Under the pieces are notes generated by a model. The model made no database searches. It worked only from the letters and a program-made list of their open reading frames with translations, and was not told where the DNA came from. DNA of 64,000 bases. Origin: Caryophanales bacterium UBA6380. Its GTDB lineage: Bacteria > Bacillota_I > Bacilli_A > RFN20 > CAG-826. Position 1 is the stretch's first letter, and every line of letters begins with the position of its first letter. The translations under genes were made by a program, and so were the position numbers. Shown piece after piece: positions 7,519-15,655 of this stretch. The stretch covers positions 36,524 to 100,523 of the forward strand of contig DJQS01000017.1 in NCBI GenBank assembly GCA_002438785.1, written 5' to 3'.

Positions 7519-8583
7519 ATGTTTTCGGAAAAATTAAAAACAATTAGTAATGTCGACCCTAGTGGTTCTAGATCTTCTCAAAGATTTGAATATCAAGTTG
7601 CATGTGTATTTTTAACGTTTTTAACGCTTTATAAAAAAACAGACGATTTTTTTATCCTTTTGGATTACTTTGACGATTTTGTTGTTGTAGAAAATCATAA
7701 TACAAATGATGAAATAATTAGTTTTGTACAAGTTAAAACACAAAAAGATAAACCGATATCAATTTCGACTATTATAAAAAAAGAATGGATATTGAAGCAA
7801 GCTGAAAATTACAAAAAATTTCTTGATGAAAATGTTAAAAATGTTTTAATGACAAATTTAGGAGTTAGTTTTAAGCAAAAAGTTATTTCTGATACTGAGT
7901 TAGTATCTTTGGAAGAATGCAATGGTTATGATGGTATTGATGAATTAAAAAGTCAAATTTGCGATGATGAAATTAAAAATTTAAGTAACTTTTTCCTAGT
8001 TAAAGCTTCCATTTCTTTAGATACATTTAAACAAGATTTAAAAGGAAAAATGCTAGAATATATTAACGATAACAATTTTACTTCATTAACAGTTGATGCA
8101 ATAGAGACAATTTATTTAAAAATCTGGAATGACTTAGATCTAAAGCAAACTTACATTCCTACTGATAAAGATGCAAGCAATTACGAGACTTTAATTTATA
8201 AAAAGGGATTAAAATACACTCACATCAAAGATATTTTTCGGATAATGTTAGATATTCAGTTGCCGGAAGAAGGAAAAATATCTGATTTTTGTGGCAAAAA
8301 TAAGCTTTATTATGGGTCTGTTGAATTTTCTGAGTTTAGAATTTTGTTTAAACAATTTAGAGTTGATTCTGTCAAATGTGGAATGAGTGTAATTCAAGAA
8401 GCGTTTGAATATTTAAAAGAAAATAAGTTGATCCTTGATGAATGCATGACTGATGCTTATTTGTTTTCAAAAAAAGTGCTCGAAATTCTTGATAATGATC
8501 AAACGATTAATACTTCTGAGTTTTATAAGAAATTTAGCGTTTGTATTTCAATATTCTTTACTTATAAAATTTTCAGCTTTTAG
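7519..8583 (+). CDS. Lamassu-like LmuA, DUF4297 nuclease
   Basis: The N-terminal ~80 residues show a DUF4297 (Cap4-like) PD-(D/E)xK nuclease: GSRSSQRFEYQVACVF (16-31, E24), acidic DYFDDFVVVEN (49-59) and FVQVKT (69-74, K73). The remaining ~270 residues are helical and unassigned. In Lamassu defence a DUF4297-type LmuA pairs with an SMC-like LmuB, and the next gene is exactly such an ATPase 12 bases away. The gene follows the restriction enzyme by 18 bases with an AAAGGAGG RBS. The naming rests on domain and pair logic; a plain DUF4297 defence nuclease is the alternative. Confidence 0.75.
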   Translation: MFSEKLKTISNVDPSGSRSSQRFEYQVACVFLTFLTLYKKTDDFFILLDYFDDFVVVENHNTNDEIISFVQVKTQKDKPISISTIIKKEWILKQAENYKKFLDENVKNVLMTNLGVSFKQKVISDTELVSLEECNGYDGIDELKSQICDDEIKNLSNFFLVKASISLDTFKQDLKGKMLEYINDNNFTSLTVDAIETIYLKIWNDLDLKQTYIPTDKDASNYETLIYKKGLKYTHIKDIFRIMLDIQLPEEGKISDFCGKNKLYYGSVEFSEFRILFKQFRVDSVKCGMSVIQEAFEYLKENKLILDECMTDAYLFSKKVLEILDNDQTINTSEFYKKFSVCISIFFTYKIFSF

Positions 8584-8595
8584 GAGGAAAGTTAA

Positions 8596-10293
8596 ATGAA
8601 CTTTATTTTTAAGAAAATACGAATTTCTGACGTTGTAAATAAATGCTCAAAAACCATTGAATTCTCAGAATATGACAATCTAATTACAAGTGAGAATAAT
8701 TCAATGGGAAAATCTGTCTTGATGAAATCTTTGTATCATACGCTAGGCGCTGATTCGGCTTTTGATAAGAATTTTTATGAAGATAATGTTTTATTTTCAC
8801 TTGATTTTGTTTATGGAGAAAATGAATATAGAATTTTAAGATTCAAAGATGCTTTTTCTATAATAAAAAACAGTATACTAGTAAATTTTATAAATGAAAA
8901 ATGTAGGCCTGATTTATCATTATTTTTTAAAAATGAATTCAATATTAGTGTTTATTTAAGAAATCGTAAAAATACTACAGAAATCGCTCCACCAGCTTAT
9001 TTATTTATTCCATATTACCTAGATCAAGATCGAAGTTGGAAAGAAGAACAAGAACCATTTTCAAAAAATACCATGGGACAATATGAACCTATAAGTAGGA
9101 GTGATTTATATTTTTATCATTTAGGGATTTATACTTCTGAGTATGGAAGCGTAAAATCGGATATTGATTCTTTAAGTAAGGAAATAGGCAATCAAAAATC
9201 TGAACTGACTAAGCTTGATTTAGAATACAGCAAAATTAAAAAAATTTTTGACAATGAATTAATTATAACTGATACAAAAGAACTCGAATCAATTTATAGA
9301 TCCAAATCAAATGAAATAAATGCATTGATGCACAAGCAAAATCAATTAACACAGCAATTGTTTGAACTTGATAAACAAAGAACTAGTTGTTTATTGCAAA
9401 TCAAAAGTAACAAAAAGATTATTGATAAAATTAAACAAAATAGAAATCCCGATTCGTTAGTTGTGCAATGCCCAAATTGTAACGAAGAATTTGATGTACA
9501 ATTAAAAAATGATGTTGTTAATTTATATAGTATTGTTGTGATTGAAAAGGAAAACGAAAGTCTTAAATTAGAGGCTGAACAACTTGAAGTAGAAATTCAA
9601 AAAATTAAACAAGGAATAAATGATTTGGCTATTCAATTAAATAGCGCGAATGATGAAGCTAATAGCAGTAGAACTGATTATGAAAAATACGTTACAAGAA
9701 AAGCTCTATCTTCATTATTAGATAAGCAACTACTAGAAATTGGTGACCTTACTTCAAAAATATCATCAAATAAAGCAATATTAGAAAACAAAAAGAGTTA
9801 TTTAGTTAAATTAAAAGAAAAAACTGATAATGCAAAAACATTTTTTTGCTCAGAGTATACGAAATATTTATATTCACTAGGAATTAATCAATTTAGTTCA
9901 AATGATATTTGTGCATTTAAAAAACTAGCGTTAAGTGGAAGTCAATATGTTAGATCAACCTTAGCACTTTATTTTGCTTTTATTAAAACAAAAATGAAAT
10001 TTAATCCAGATAATTTTTGCTTTCCAATAGTTATTGATTCTCCTCGCGAAGGTGAACAAGATGAAAACAATAGTTCAAACATTTTGGAAACTATACTAAG
10101 TGAAAATATTGGAACATCTCAAAGAATTGTAGCCAGTGTAAATGCCCAAAAATATATTTCGAAAGAGACTTTAAATAACGTGAATGTGATTGAATTAACA
10201 GGCGAACAAGGGCATGTTATGTCAAGAGAAGAATATTTAAATGACGAAAATGACATACAAATATGCCTTTCTTATTTTAAACGAATTTCTTAA
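8596..10293 (+). CDS. Lamassu-like LmuB, SMC/Rad50-type ATPase
   Basis: The 565-residue product is built as half an SMC: a Walker A NSMGKS (35-40), a long coiled coil (about 165-420) with a Rad50-like hook CPNC at 292-295, the ABC signature region LSGSQYVRS (about 446-454) and Walker B PIVIDSPREGE (D481, E485). The hook suggests zinc-mediated dimer contact. In Lamassu the SMC protein senses DNA structures such as ends and releases the nuclease. RBS TAGGAGG precedes ATG and the gene lies 12 bases after LmuA. No LmuC is seen. A terminator follows at 10382. Confidence 0.78.
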   Translation: MNFIFKKIRISDVVNKCSKTIEFSEYDNLITSENNSMGKSVLMKSLYHTLGADSAFDKNFYEDNVLFSLDFVYGENEYRILRFKDAFSIIKNSILVNFINEKCRPDLSLFFKNEFNISVYLRNRKNTTEIAPPAYLFIPYYLDQDRSWKEEQEPFSKNTMGQYEPISRSDLYFYHLGIYTSEYGSVKSDIDSLSKEIGNQKSELTKLDLEYSKIKKIFDNELIITDTKELESIYRSKSNEINALMHKQNQLTQQLFELDKQRTSCLLQIKSNKKIIDKIKQNRNPDSLVVQCPNCNEEFDVQLKNDVVNLYSIVVIEKENESLKLEAEQLEVEIQKIKQGINDLAIQLNSANDEANSSRTDYEKYVTRKALSSLLDKQLLEIGDLTSKISSNKAILENKKSYLVKLKEKTDNAKTFFCSEYTKYLYSLGINQFSSNDICAFKKLALSGSQYVRSTLALYFAFIKTKMKFNPDNFCFPIVIDSPREGEQDENNSSNILETILSENIGTSQRIVASVNAQKYISKETLNNVNVIELTGEQGHVMSREEYLNDENDIQICLSYFKRIS

Positions 10294-10381
10294 GAGAGTT
10301 TATTTTGAATGATTCATTACTAATGATATCTATTGATTGATAGAAATTATTTGTACTTTGAATTGTAAAAACAATTTTATG

Positions 10382-10410
10382 ACACCATCCATCGCGAATG
10401 GTGTTTTTCT
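10382..10410 (+). terminator. Terminator of the restriction-Lamassu operon
   Basis: ACACCAT (10382-10388) pairs with ATGGTGT (10398-10404), followed by a T-tract. It sits just before the left end of the IS30-like element. Confidence 0.75.
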
Positions 10411-10416
10411 TTATGT

Positions 10417-12023
10417 TTGTTAATTGAAAAACTAAATGCAACATTAAGTCTTCATCGAAAGAAAAACTAATTTTTATTCAAATTGAAAAGGTAAATGCAA
10501 CAAAATATTGTTTATTTGTGCATTCTTTTCATAATTGTTATATATTAAAAGTATAGGAAAAACATTCTGTCTCATATAAATTGAAACAGTAAATGCAACT
10601 CCTATAACTACTAGTGATGTCTCTTGATTACTAGTTGATATTATTTAAGTTTCTTTTTGAATGTTAATTGCTTAAAAGGAACTTTATAAAAACCAAGCTT
10701 AGTTACTAACTTAACTCCAAAAATGCTTACAAAAGCATCGTATGGAGTCTTATATCCTAGCGATTTTCTAGGATATGAGTTGATATTGTTGAAGATGCTT
10801 GTTACATCTTCTTGAGTTAGTTGATCTAAGCTTTTTCCTTTTGCTATCACATAACGGAATAATTCATGATTTCTTTCACAAGAACCTTTATCACCTGAAC
10901 AATATGGTCTTGTATAAAATACATTCGCGTATTTTTCTCCTGTTTCGTTATCAATTTCTAAATCAGGCATTAAATCAAATTCTAATCCATTATCACAAAG
11001 CATTATTCGAAATAGTTTGAAGTAATTTACGTCGCCTATTTGTTCTCTTAATCTAATGATGGCCTTTTTAACTTCAAGTGCTGTGCAAGAATCTAGCAGT
11101 ATTCCAATTTGGAACTTGCTTATTGGATGGTGAATAGTGAGAATACATTTTTTGTCGGTTCTTTTTCCGTGAACAGTATCAAATTGAAGAACGTTTCTTC
11201 CATCATGAGTCTTCATAAAATCAATATATGAATTCATAGTTCTTCCGACTTTTCTTAATGGATCGTTTCCGACTTTTCTTTTAAAAAGATAGTCTGGATT
11301 ATATTCTCTTTTGACTGCATTAATTAAATCTAGACGGTTAACACTTAAATATTTTTTGTTTATCCAATTTCGTACAGTTCTTGATGTAACAGGAAAGTTA
11401 TCTTTTAGACATGCATAAATACATTCAATTGATAGACCTTGTTTTATTAAAGGTGTTATAAATCTATCAAATTCTTCAATTCTATTTTTCTTAATGTTTG
11501 GCACGCTTTTTGATTCAACATTTCTATCTTTTCTTATCATATATGCTTCTTCAGGATTAAATATCCTTTTCGCTTTTCTACAAATAGGCTTGCTTTCACA
11601 GAAATTGCAGATGTAAGGAAAATTCTTTAGTTTAGGACATATCCATTTTTTGTATTTAGAACAACTTAGATCACATTGTTTAATTCCCTTTGATTTACAT
11701 TCAAGAATATTCGAGCAATTAACAAATTTATTGAAGCGAAAGCCTGAACGTAAATCTGTAACGAAATTAGAATTTTGAACAATAACACGATAAATTGTTG
11801 TTCTAGATTTTTCAGTCAGATTAGCTACTTGTTCTAATGAATAACCAAGCGAAATATATTTGTAAAGATTAAGTAAATCTTCATAATCAAGATGTTTCTT
11901 TGAGTTCATAATTGAACCTCCTTTCAATCTCAAGAGACATCATTAATGTCTTAACAAATCAACTTGAAAAGGTAATTGCAACGCGAGTAGATGATATGTT
12001 GCATTTACTTTTTCAATTAACAA
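10417..12023 (-). mobile_element. IS30-family insertion sequence with multiplied end motifs
   Basis: The 1607-bp element has 28-bp terminal inverted repeats with one mismatch (10417-10444 and 11996-12023, core TTGAAAAACTAAATGCAAC). The same core occurs again inside: at about 10483 and 10581 near the left end and at about 11963 near the right end, all in left-end orientation. An inner inverted pair, TGATGTCTCTTGA (10615-10627) and TCAAGAGACATCA (11930-11942), brackets the transposase gene. I see no clear target duplication. It separates the Lamassu operon from the giant sigma-4 gene. Confidence 0.82.
10641..11909 (-). CDS. IS30-family transposase
   Basis: The intact transposase has 422 residues. 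An N-terminal helix-turn-helix (LNLYKYISLGYSLEQVANLTEKSRTT region) binds the ends, a cysteine-rich stretch (about 70-110: CSNILEC, CDLSCSKYKKWIC, CNFCESKPIC) may hold zinc, a second HTH follows, and the DDE core shows QFDTVHG, LCDNGLEF and SCERNHELFR. The frame can open at 11933, but ATG 11909 has GGAGG at the right distance. It looks active: no stops or shifts. The cysteine-rich insertion is seen in a subgroup of these transposases. Confidence 0.88.
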   Translation of the reverse strand: MNSKKHLDYEDLLNLYKYISLGYSLEQVANLTEKSRTTIYRVIVQNSNFVTDLRSGFRFNKFVNCSNILECKSKGIKQCDLSCSKYKKWICPKLKNFPYICNFCESKPICRKAKRIFNPEEAYMIRKDRNVESKSVPNIKKNRIEEFDRFITPLIKQGLSIECIYACLKDNFPVTSRTVRNWINKKYLSVNRLDLINAVKREYNPDYLFKRKVGNDPLRKVGRTMNSYIDFMKTHDGRNVLQFDTVHGKRTDKKCILTIHHPISKFQIGILLDSCTALEVKKAIIRLREQIGDVNYFKLFRIMLCDNGLEFDLMPDLEIDNETGEKYANVFYTRPYCSGDKGSCERNHELFRYVIAKGKSLDQLTQEDVTSIFNNINSYPRKSLGYKTPYDAFVSIFGVKLVTKLGFYKVPFKQLTFKKKLK

Positions 12024-12085
12024 CAACATTAAAAAATAAGAAAAATTAAGCATTATAATATAAAATTAGAAAGAGGACCGTTCAT

Positions 12086-14725
12086 ATGATTAATATTAAA
12101 GACTACTATTTAAATAACTCTATTAAGTTAGCAAGACAATTGTTTGTCCCTAAAAGATATCTAGCCGCTTTTGTTTCTCTTTATAACGGAGAAAAAGCAG
12201 CCAGCATATTTAAAAATGTCAAAGATGTTTTTGGCACAAACGCTGGCTACAGAGAATCATACGACTTATTCATCGATGAAACATTTGAATTAGCTCCTCT
12301 TAAAAAAATTGTTTCTATTAAAAAACCTGAGTACCAAAACATGACTCTTTCAAGCGGTTATCCTTTTACGGATTCCTTAAGAAACGGTTTACGCATTATT
12401 AAGGATATTCTTGGGTTTGAAGATTTAAATGAAATCCCTGATGATCTTTTGTTTAGATTGATGGACATCAGATTACCAATGGTTAAAGAAGTTTGCTTTA
12501 GAAACCAAACAATAAATTGCGGAATAGATCAAAACGTCTTCGACTTTGTAATCGCAAGAGAGTGCCTATTAAATCAATTCAAAATGTCTCCAGAAGAAAT
12601 AGCAAAGGAATTTTATGATTTGCTTATCTATGGCGAATTGTTGGACGAAATGATTCGTAACGTTAGACCAGAAAATAGAGAAAAATGCGTTAGAACTATT
12701 AGATCATTATCTATTGCCACCTTTGATCCTCGATTTGAAATCTATGAATTAGAACAGCTTAATTCGATTTCTATTAGTGAATTGTTCTACTATGTTGGCA
12801 GTGATATTAATATTTTGATTAACGTTTTGAATTATTTCTCTAATGAATCAGAGAACGTCATTCCTCAATTACTCAATAACTATTTATCAACTTTGGATAA
12901 AGATGATTTCGCTATCTTATCAAGAAGAGAGAAAGAGACGTTAGAAAGAATTGGCGAAGACTATGGTGTCACTCGCGAAAGAATAAGGCAAATTGAAGCT
13001 AAACAAATCGAAAAGTTCAACGAGTTTTATTTAAATAACTTTAGTTCCGAGAAAAAGAATCTCATATTTGTTTTTCCAAAAGTTTCTAGCATTTTCCCTT
13101 TAGGATATTTAAAAGATCAATTGGGACAAAACTATGATTGTTTTAGAAATCTAATGCAATCTATAAAATTTGCTGGAGAAACGAAATATTATAAAAATAT
13201 TGATTCAGTAGTGGAATCAGAAAGAGTATATTTATTTTTCCAAAGAATGGTTGATGAAGTATTAGGCAGTTACTTTAAAAAATCCGATTTAAGGGACAAA
13301 ATTGATATCTGCTTAGAATCGTTAAGTGGGTATGGTTTTGATGAAGTTGTAATTAAAAATTACATCTCTTCCAATTATAAGGAAAAAGAATCTACATATG
13401 TCAAAGAAGGATTCCGGCTCTCGAAAGCTTTTGAATTGGAATTCATTTTAGAGAATTACTTTGATGATGGATTTCATTTTTCGGATGAAGAACATATTAA
13501 AAAAGCTAATGAATATGCTCTAGAAGAATTTGGAGAAATTCTATTCGATCTTAGTGAAATTGATATGTCAAACCCTCATACTGTTCAAGCAATCGTTGAT
13601 AGAGCGCACGCTAGGATGGTTGATAGGGGTACATATGTTCACTATACAAAGGCGCACGATTTACCAATTGAATTGGTTGAAAAAATCATTAATTATTTAA
13701 AAGAAAAGAATAGACCTTTAGCTTATTCAAATTTATTTGAAGCATTCAAAGACGAACTTGTCAGCCTAGGAATTGATAATAAATATGCTCTTCAAGGGGC
13801 TATGTCTATCTATTTTGGCGAATTGTTCAAAGGCAAAAGAGACTATGTAATGCCTATTAAAATTAATCAAACCTTAAGAGACAGTATGAATGCTTGGGTC
13901 GCATCAAGAACCGGAATCTTTACTTATGAAGACTTCACCAATGAATTCAAAGGTGTAGCACAAAGCGTATTTATGGCTGTTCTCTACGAAGTAGGCAATA
14001 CGGCTTACTATTGGATGCAAGGATACATTAACGTTAATTGCTTAAATATTAGTCAGGATGACAAAAATAAACTAAAACAATTAGCTGACTACTTAATCAA
14101 CCAGTACCATATGGAGTATTGTTCTGCAGACGAATTATTCAATTTGGTCAATATTCAAATGCATGACTTCATAACTGCATGTGGTATGAAATATTCATAC
14201 GATCTATTTAGTGTTATGCAAATTATATTTGCAAATGACTATAAATTTAAGAGACCAATGCTCGGAAGCAAAGATGCTGTGTTTGAGTCTAGCAACGAAA
14301 TGGTTGATGGTTATTTGGCTCAAAGAAACACTGTAAAACTCATGAAAATGAGAAAATATATCGACATAAAGACCGGACACTCACCTGATGAATACGTGAC
14401 AATCTTTAATATTATCAAAAACAAATGGAATGAATTTGTTGCTGTTGATGTGGATACAATTGTTAGAAAAGAAACTATCAGCGTGACCGAAAAAGAGCTA
14501 ATAAGGTTAGACGTTATTGTTGAAATGTTGCTTGAACAAAAGGATTCGTTGAACATCGAAGAAGAAATCGTTAATAAATTCTTCTTTAAAGAACTCGCTG
14601 GAATGGCAGTTAACAGATATTTGATTCTTGGATTGATCAATACTTTCTTCCATGACAAGTATGAAGTTATTGCGGACGGCAATAAATATAGAGGTGGTAC
14701 ATTCTACATCAGCCATAAAAAATAG
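12086..14725 (+). CDS. Giant protein with sigma-70 region 4 helix-turn-helix
   Basis: An 879-residue soluble protein of unknown function. About residues 280-312 read RREKETLERIGEDYGVTRERIRQIEAK, a near-perfect sigma-70 region 4.2 motif (GVTRERIRQIEAKA in primary sigma factors). No region 2 or 3 is visible, so it cannot be an ordinary sigma factor. The rest is mostly helical with no transmembrane segment and no nuclease or ATPase motif that I recognise. RBS GAGG precedes ATG 12086. It is the last gene of module A, between the IS30 element and repeat copy 2. It could be a DNA-binding sensor, an RNA-polymerase-directed effector or a regulator of the island. Confidence 0.7.
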   Translation: MINIKDYYLNNSIKLARQLFVPKRYLAAFVSLYNGEKAASIFKNVKDVFGTNAGYRESYDLFIDETFELAPLKKIVSIKKPEYQNMTLSSGYPFTDSLRNGLRIIKDILGFEDLNEIPDDLLFRLMDIRLPMVKEVCFRNQTINCGIDQNVFDFVIARECLLNQFKMSPEEIAKEFYDLLIYGELLDEMIRNVRPENREKCVRTIRSLSIATFDPRFEIYELEQLNSISISELFYYVGSDINILINVLNYFSNESENVIPQLLNNYLSTLDKDDFAILSRREKETLERIGEDYGVTRERIRQIEAKQIEKFNEFYLNNFSSEKKNLIFVFPKVSSIFPLGYLKDQLGQNYDCFRNLMQSIKFAGETKYYKNIDSVVESERVYLFFQRMVDEVLGSYFKKSDLRDKIDICLESLSGYGFDEVVIKNYISSNYKEKESTYVKEGFRLSKAFELEFILENYFDDGFHFSDEEHIKKANEYALEEFGEILFDLSEIDMSNPHTVQAIVDRAHARMVDRGTYVHYTKAHDLPIELVEKIINYLKEKNRPLAYSNLFEAFKDELVSLGIDNKYALQGAMSIYFGELFKGKRDYVMPIKINQTLRDSMNAWVASRTGIFTYEDFTNEFKGVAQSVFMAVLYEVGNTAYYWMQGYINVNCLNISQDDKNKLKQLADYLINQYHMEYCSADELFNLVNIQMHDFITACGMKYSYDLFSVMQIIFANDYKFKRPMLGSKDAVFESSNEMVDGYLAQRNTVKLMKMRKYIDIKTGHSPDEYVTIFNIIKNKWNEFVAVDVDTIVRKETISVTEKELIRLDVIVEMLLEQKDSLNIEEEIVNKFFFKELAGMAVNRYLILGLINTFFHDKYEVIADGNKYRGGTFYISHKK

Positions 14726-14768
14726 TCATTTTTGCCTAAAAAGTGGTATTATGTTGGTATCTTAAAGA

Positions 14769-15014
14769 CATTATTGAAGCATTAGTTCGATACAGTAAAA
14801 TGTATTGAACTTTTTTTATTTTTACGAGAGTTCAATTCCTACCGTTGGTTCGAACTCACGAACTTTGATACATCAAAAAAAAGATTCATAGGGATTTTGA
14901 GGCTCTTTTTATATAAGGATTTATAGATTTGAAACGTCAATGATTGAACGATTATCTTAACAAATGAACGATTACAGGAACTATTGAACGTTTACCCTAA
15001 CTATTGAACGATTA
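14769..15014 (+). repeat. Island direct repeat, copy 2
   Basis: This copy has the same order of parts as copy 1: CATTATTGAAGC, hairpin 1 with T7 tail, a diverged T-arm-like motif, GTTCG/CGAAC-like palindrome, a weakened hairpin 2 and four iterons WTGAACGWTTA starting at 14944, 14964, 14984 and 15004, exactly 20 bp apart. It begins 43 bases after the giant gene and ends 63 bases before module B. Confidence 0.9.
14785..14817 (+). terminator. Terminator-like hairpin 1 of repeat copy 2
   Basis: GTTCGATACA pairs with TGTATTGAAC around GTAAAA, then seven T residues. It would end the giant gene's transcript. Confidence 0.7.
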
Positions 15015-15077
15015 TTAAAAAAATCCAAGAAAAGTGCTATATTTATATCATAAATTATCAAAATAGGAGGGCGTGGC

Positions 15078-15275
15078 ATGACTTACTCAGAAGCAATAAA
15101 GAAACTGAGGCACAAGCTGATCCTTACGCAAACGGAATTCGGCGAGCTTTTAGGCGTTTCTTTTGCCACCGTGAACAGATGGGAAGCTGGGAAATTCAAA
15201 CCAACCACAAAGCTAAAAAGAAAGCTGGCTCCTTATTTTGAAAAATATGACATAGAAGTGGAGGAGGATGAATAA
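15078..15275 (+). CDS. Small XRE-type helix-turn-helix regulator
   Basis: The 65-residue protein is one Cro/C1-type domain: LRHKLILTQTEFGELLGVSF, then a recognition helix ATVNRWEAGKFKP. RBS TAGGAGGG precedes ATG. Its TAA overlaps the next start by one base. Such HTH genes often sit before restriction-modification genes as controllers or mark a methylase-nuclease's first part. Base composition is richer in G+C than the flanks, a sign of a different source. Confidence 0.82.
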   Translation: MTYSEAIKKLRHKLILTQTEFGELLGVSFATVNRWEAGKFKPTTKLKRKLAPYFEKYDIEVEEDE

Positions 15276-15655
15276 TGGCCAATGTCGAATTAACGGAAAC
15301 CGAATTAGAAAAGAAATATCCTGGCATATTGGAAATTCTCTTAATCGACCGAACATCGAATAAGAACATAATATGGGCGACCTCCAATTACTCTAGATTT
15401 GGGAAAGGTTTCCTGAGTACCGACCACATCCCTTTGAAATATTTAGTTAATCATAACAGGCAAATAGTCAAGCCCAGAATTTTAAAGTCGAAAACCGAGC
15501 AAAAGAAAAGGTCGAAGGATATGGCTGAAGTGTTTACTCCTGCTTGGGTCTGCAATCTCCAGAATAATATGATCGATAATGAATGGTTTGGATATAAGAA
15601 TTCTTTTAACGAAGAAATCGAAAGCGGATGGATTGATACATTAATGAAGCATTAG
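15275..15655 (+). pseudogene. Truncated restriction-modification gene, N-terminal part
   Basis: The 126-residue frame has the block KKRSKDMAEVFTPAWVCNLQNN, the FTP entry typical of type II enzymes that carry an N6-adenine methyltransferase, with WFGYKNSFNEE following. No SAM or NPPY motif follows because the frame crosses into repeat copy 3 after GWID and ends in LMKH from repeat DNA. A normal protein of this kind would be several hundred residues long. The cut falls at the repeat edge (15639), so the repeat insertion or repeat-mediated deletion removed the rest. It is probably inactive. Confidence 0.75.

Noticed and set aside
12086..14725. Alternative sigma factor for the 879-residue protein
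   Set aside because: Only region 4 is visible; core-binding region 2 and region 3 are missing, and the size is far off.
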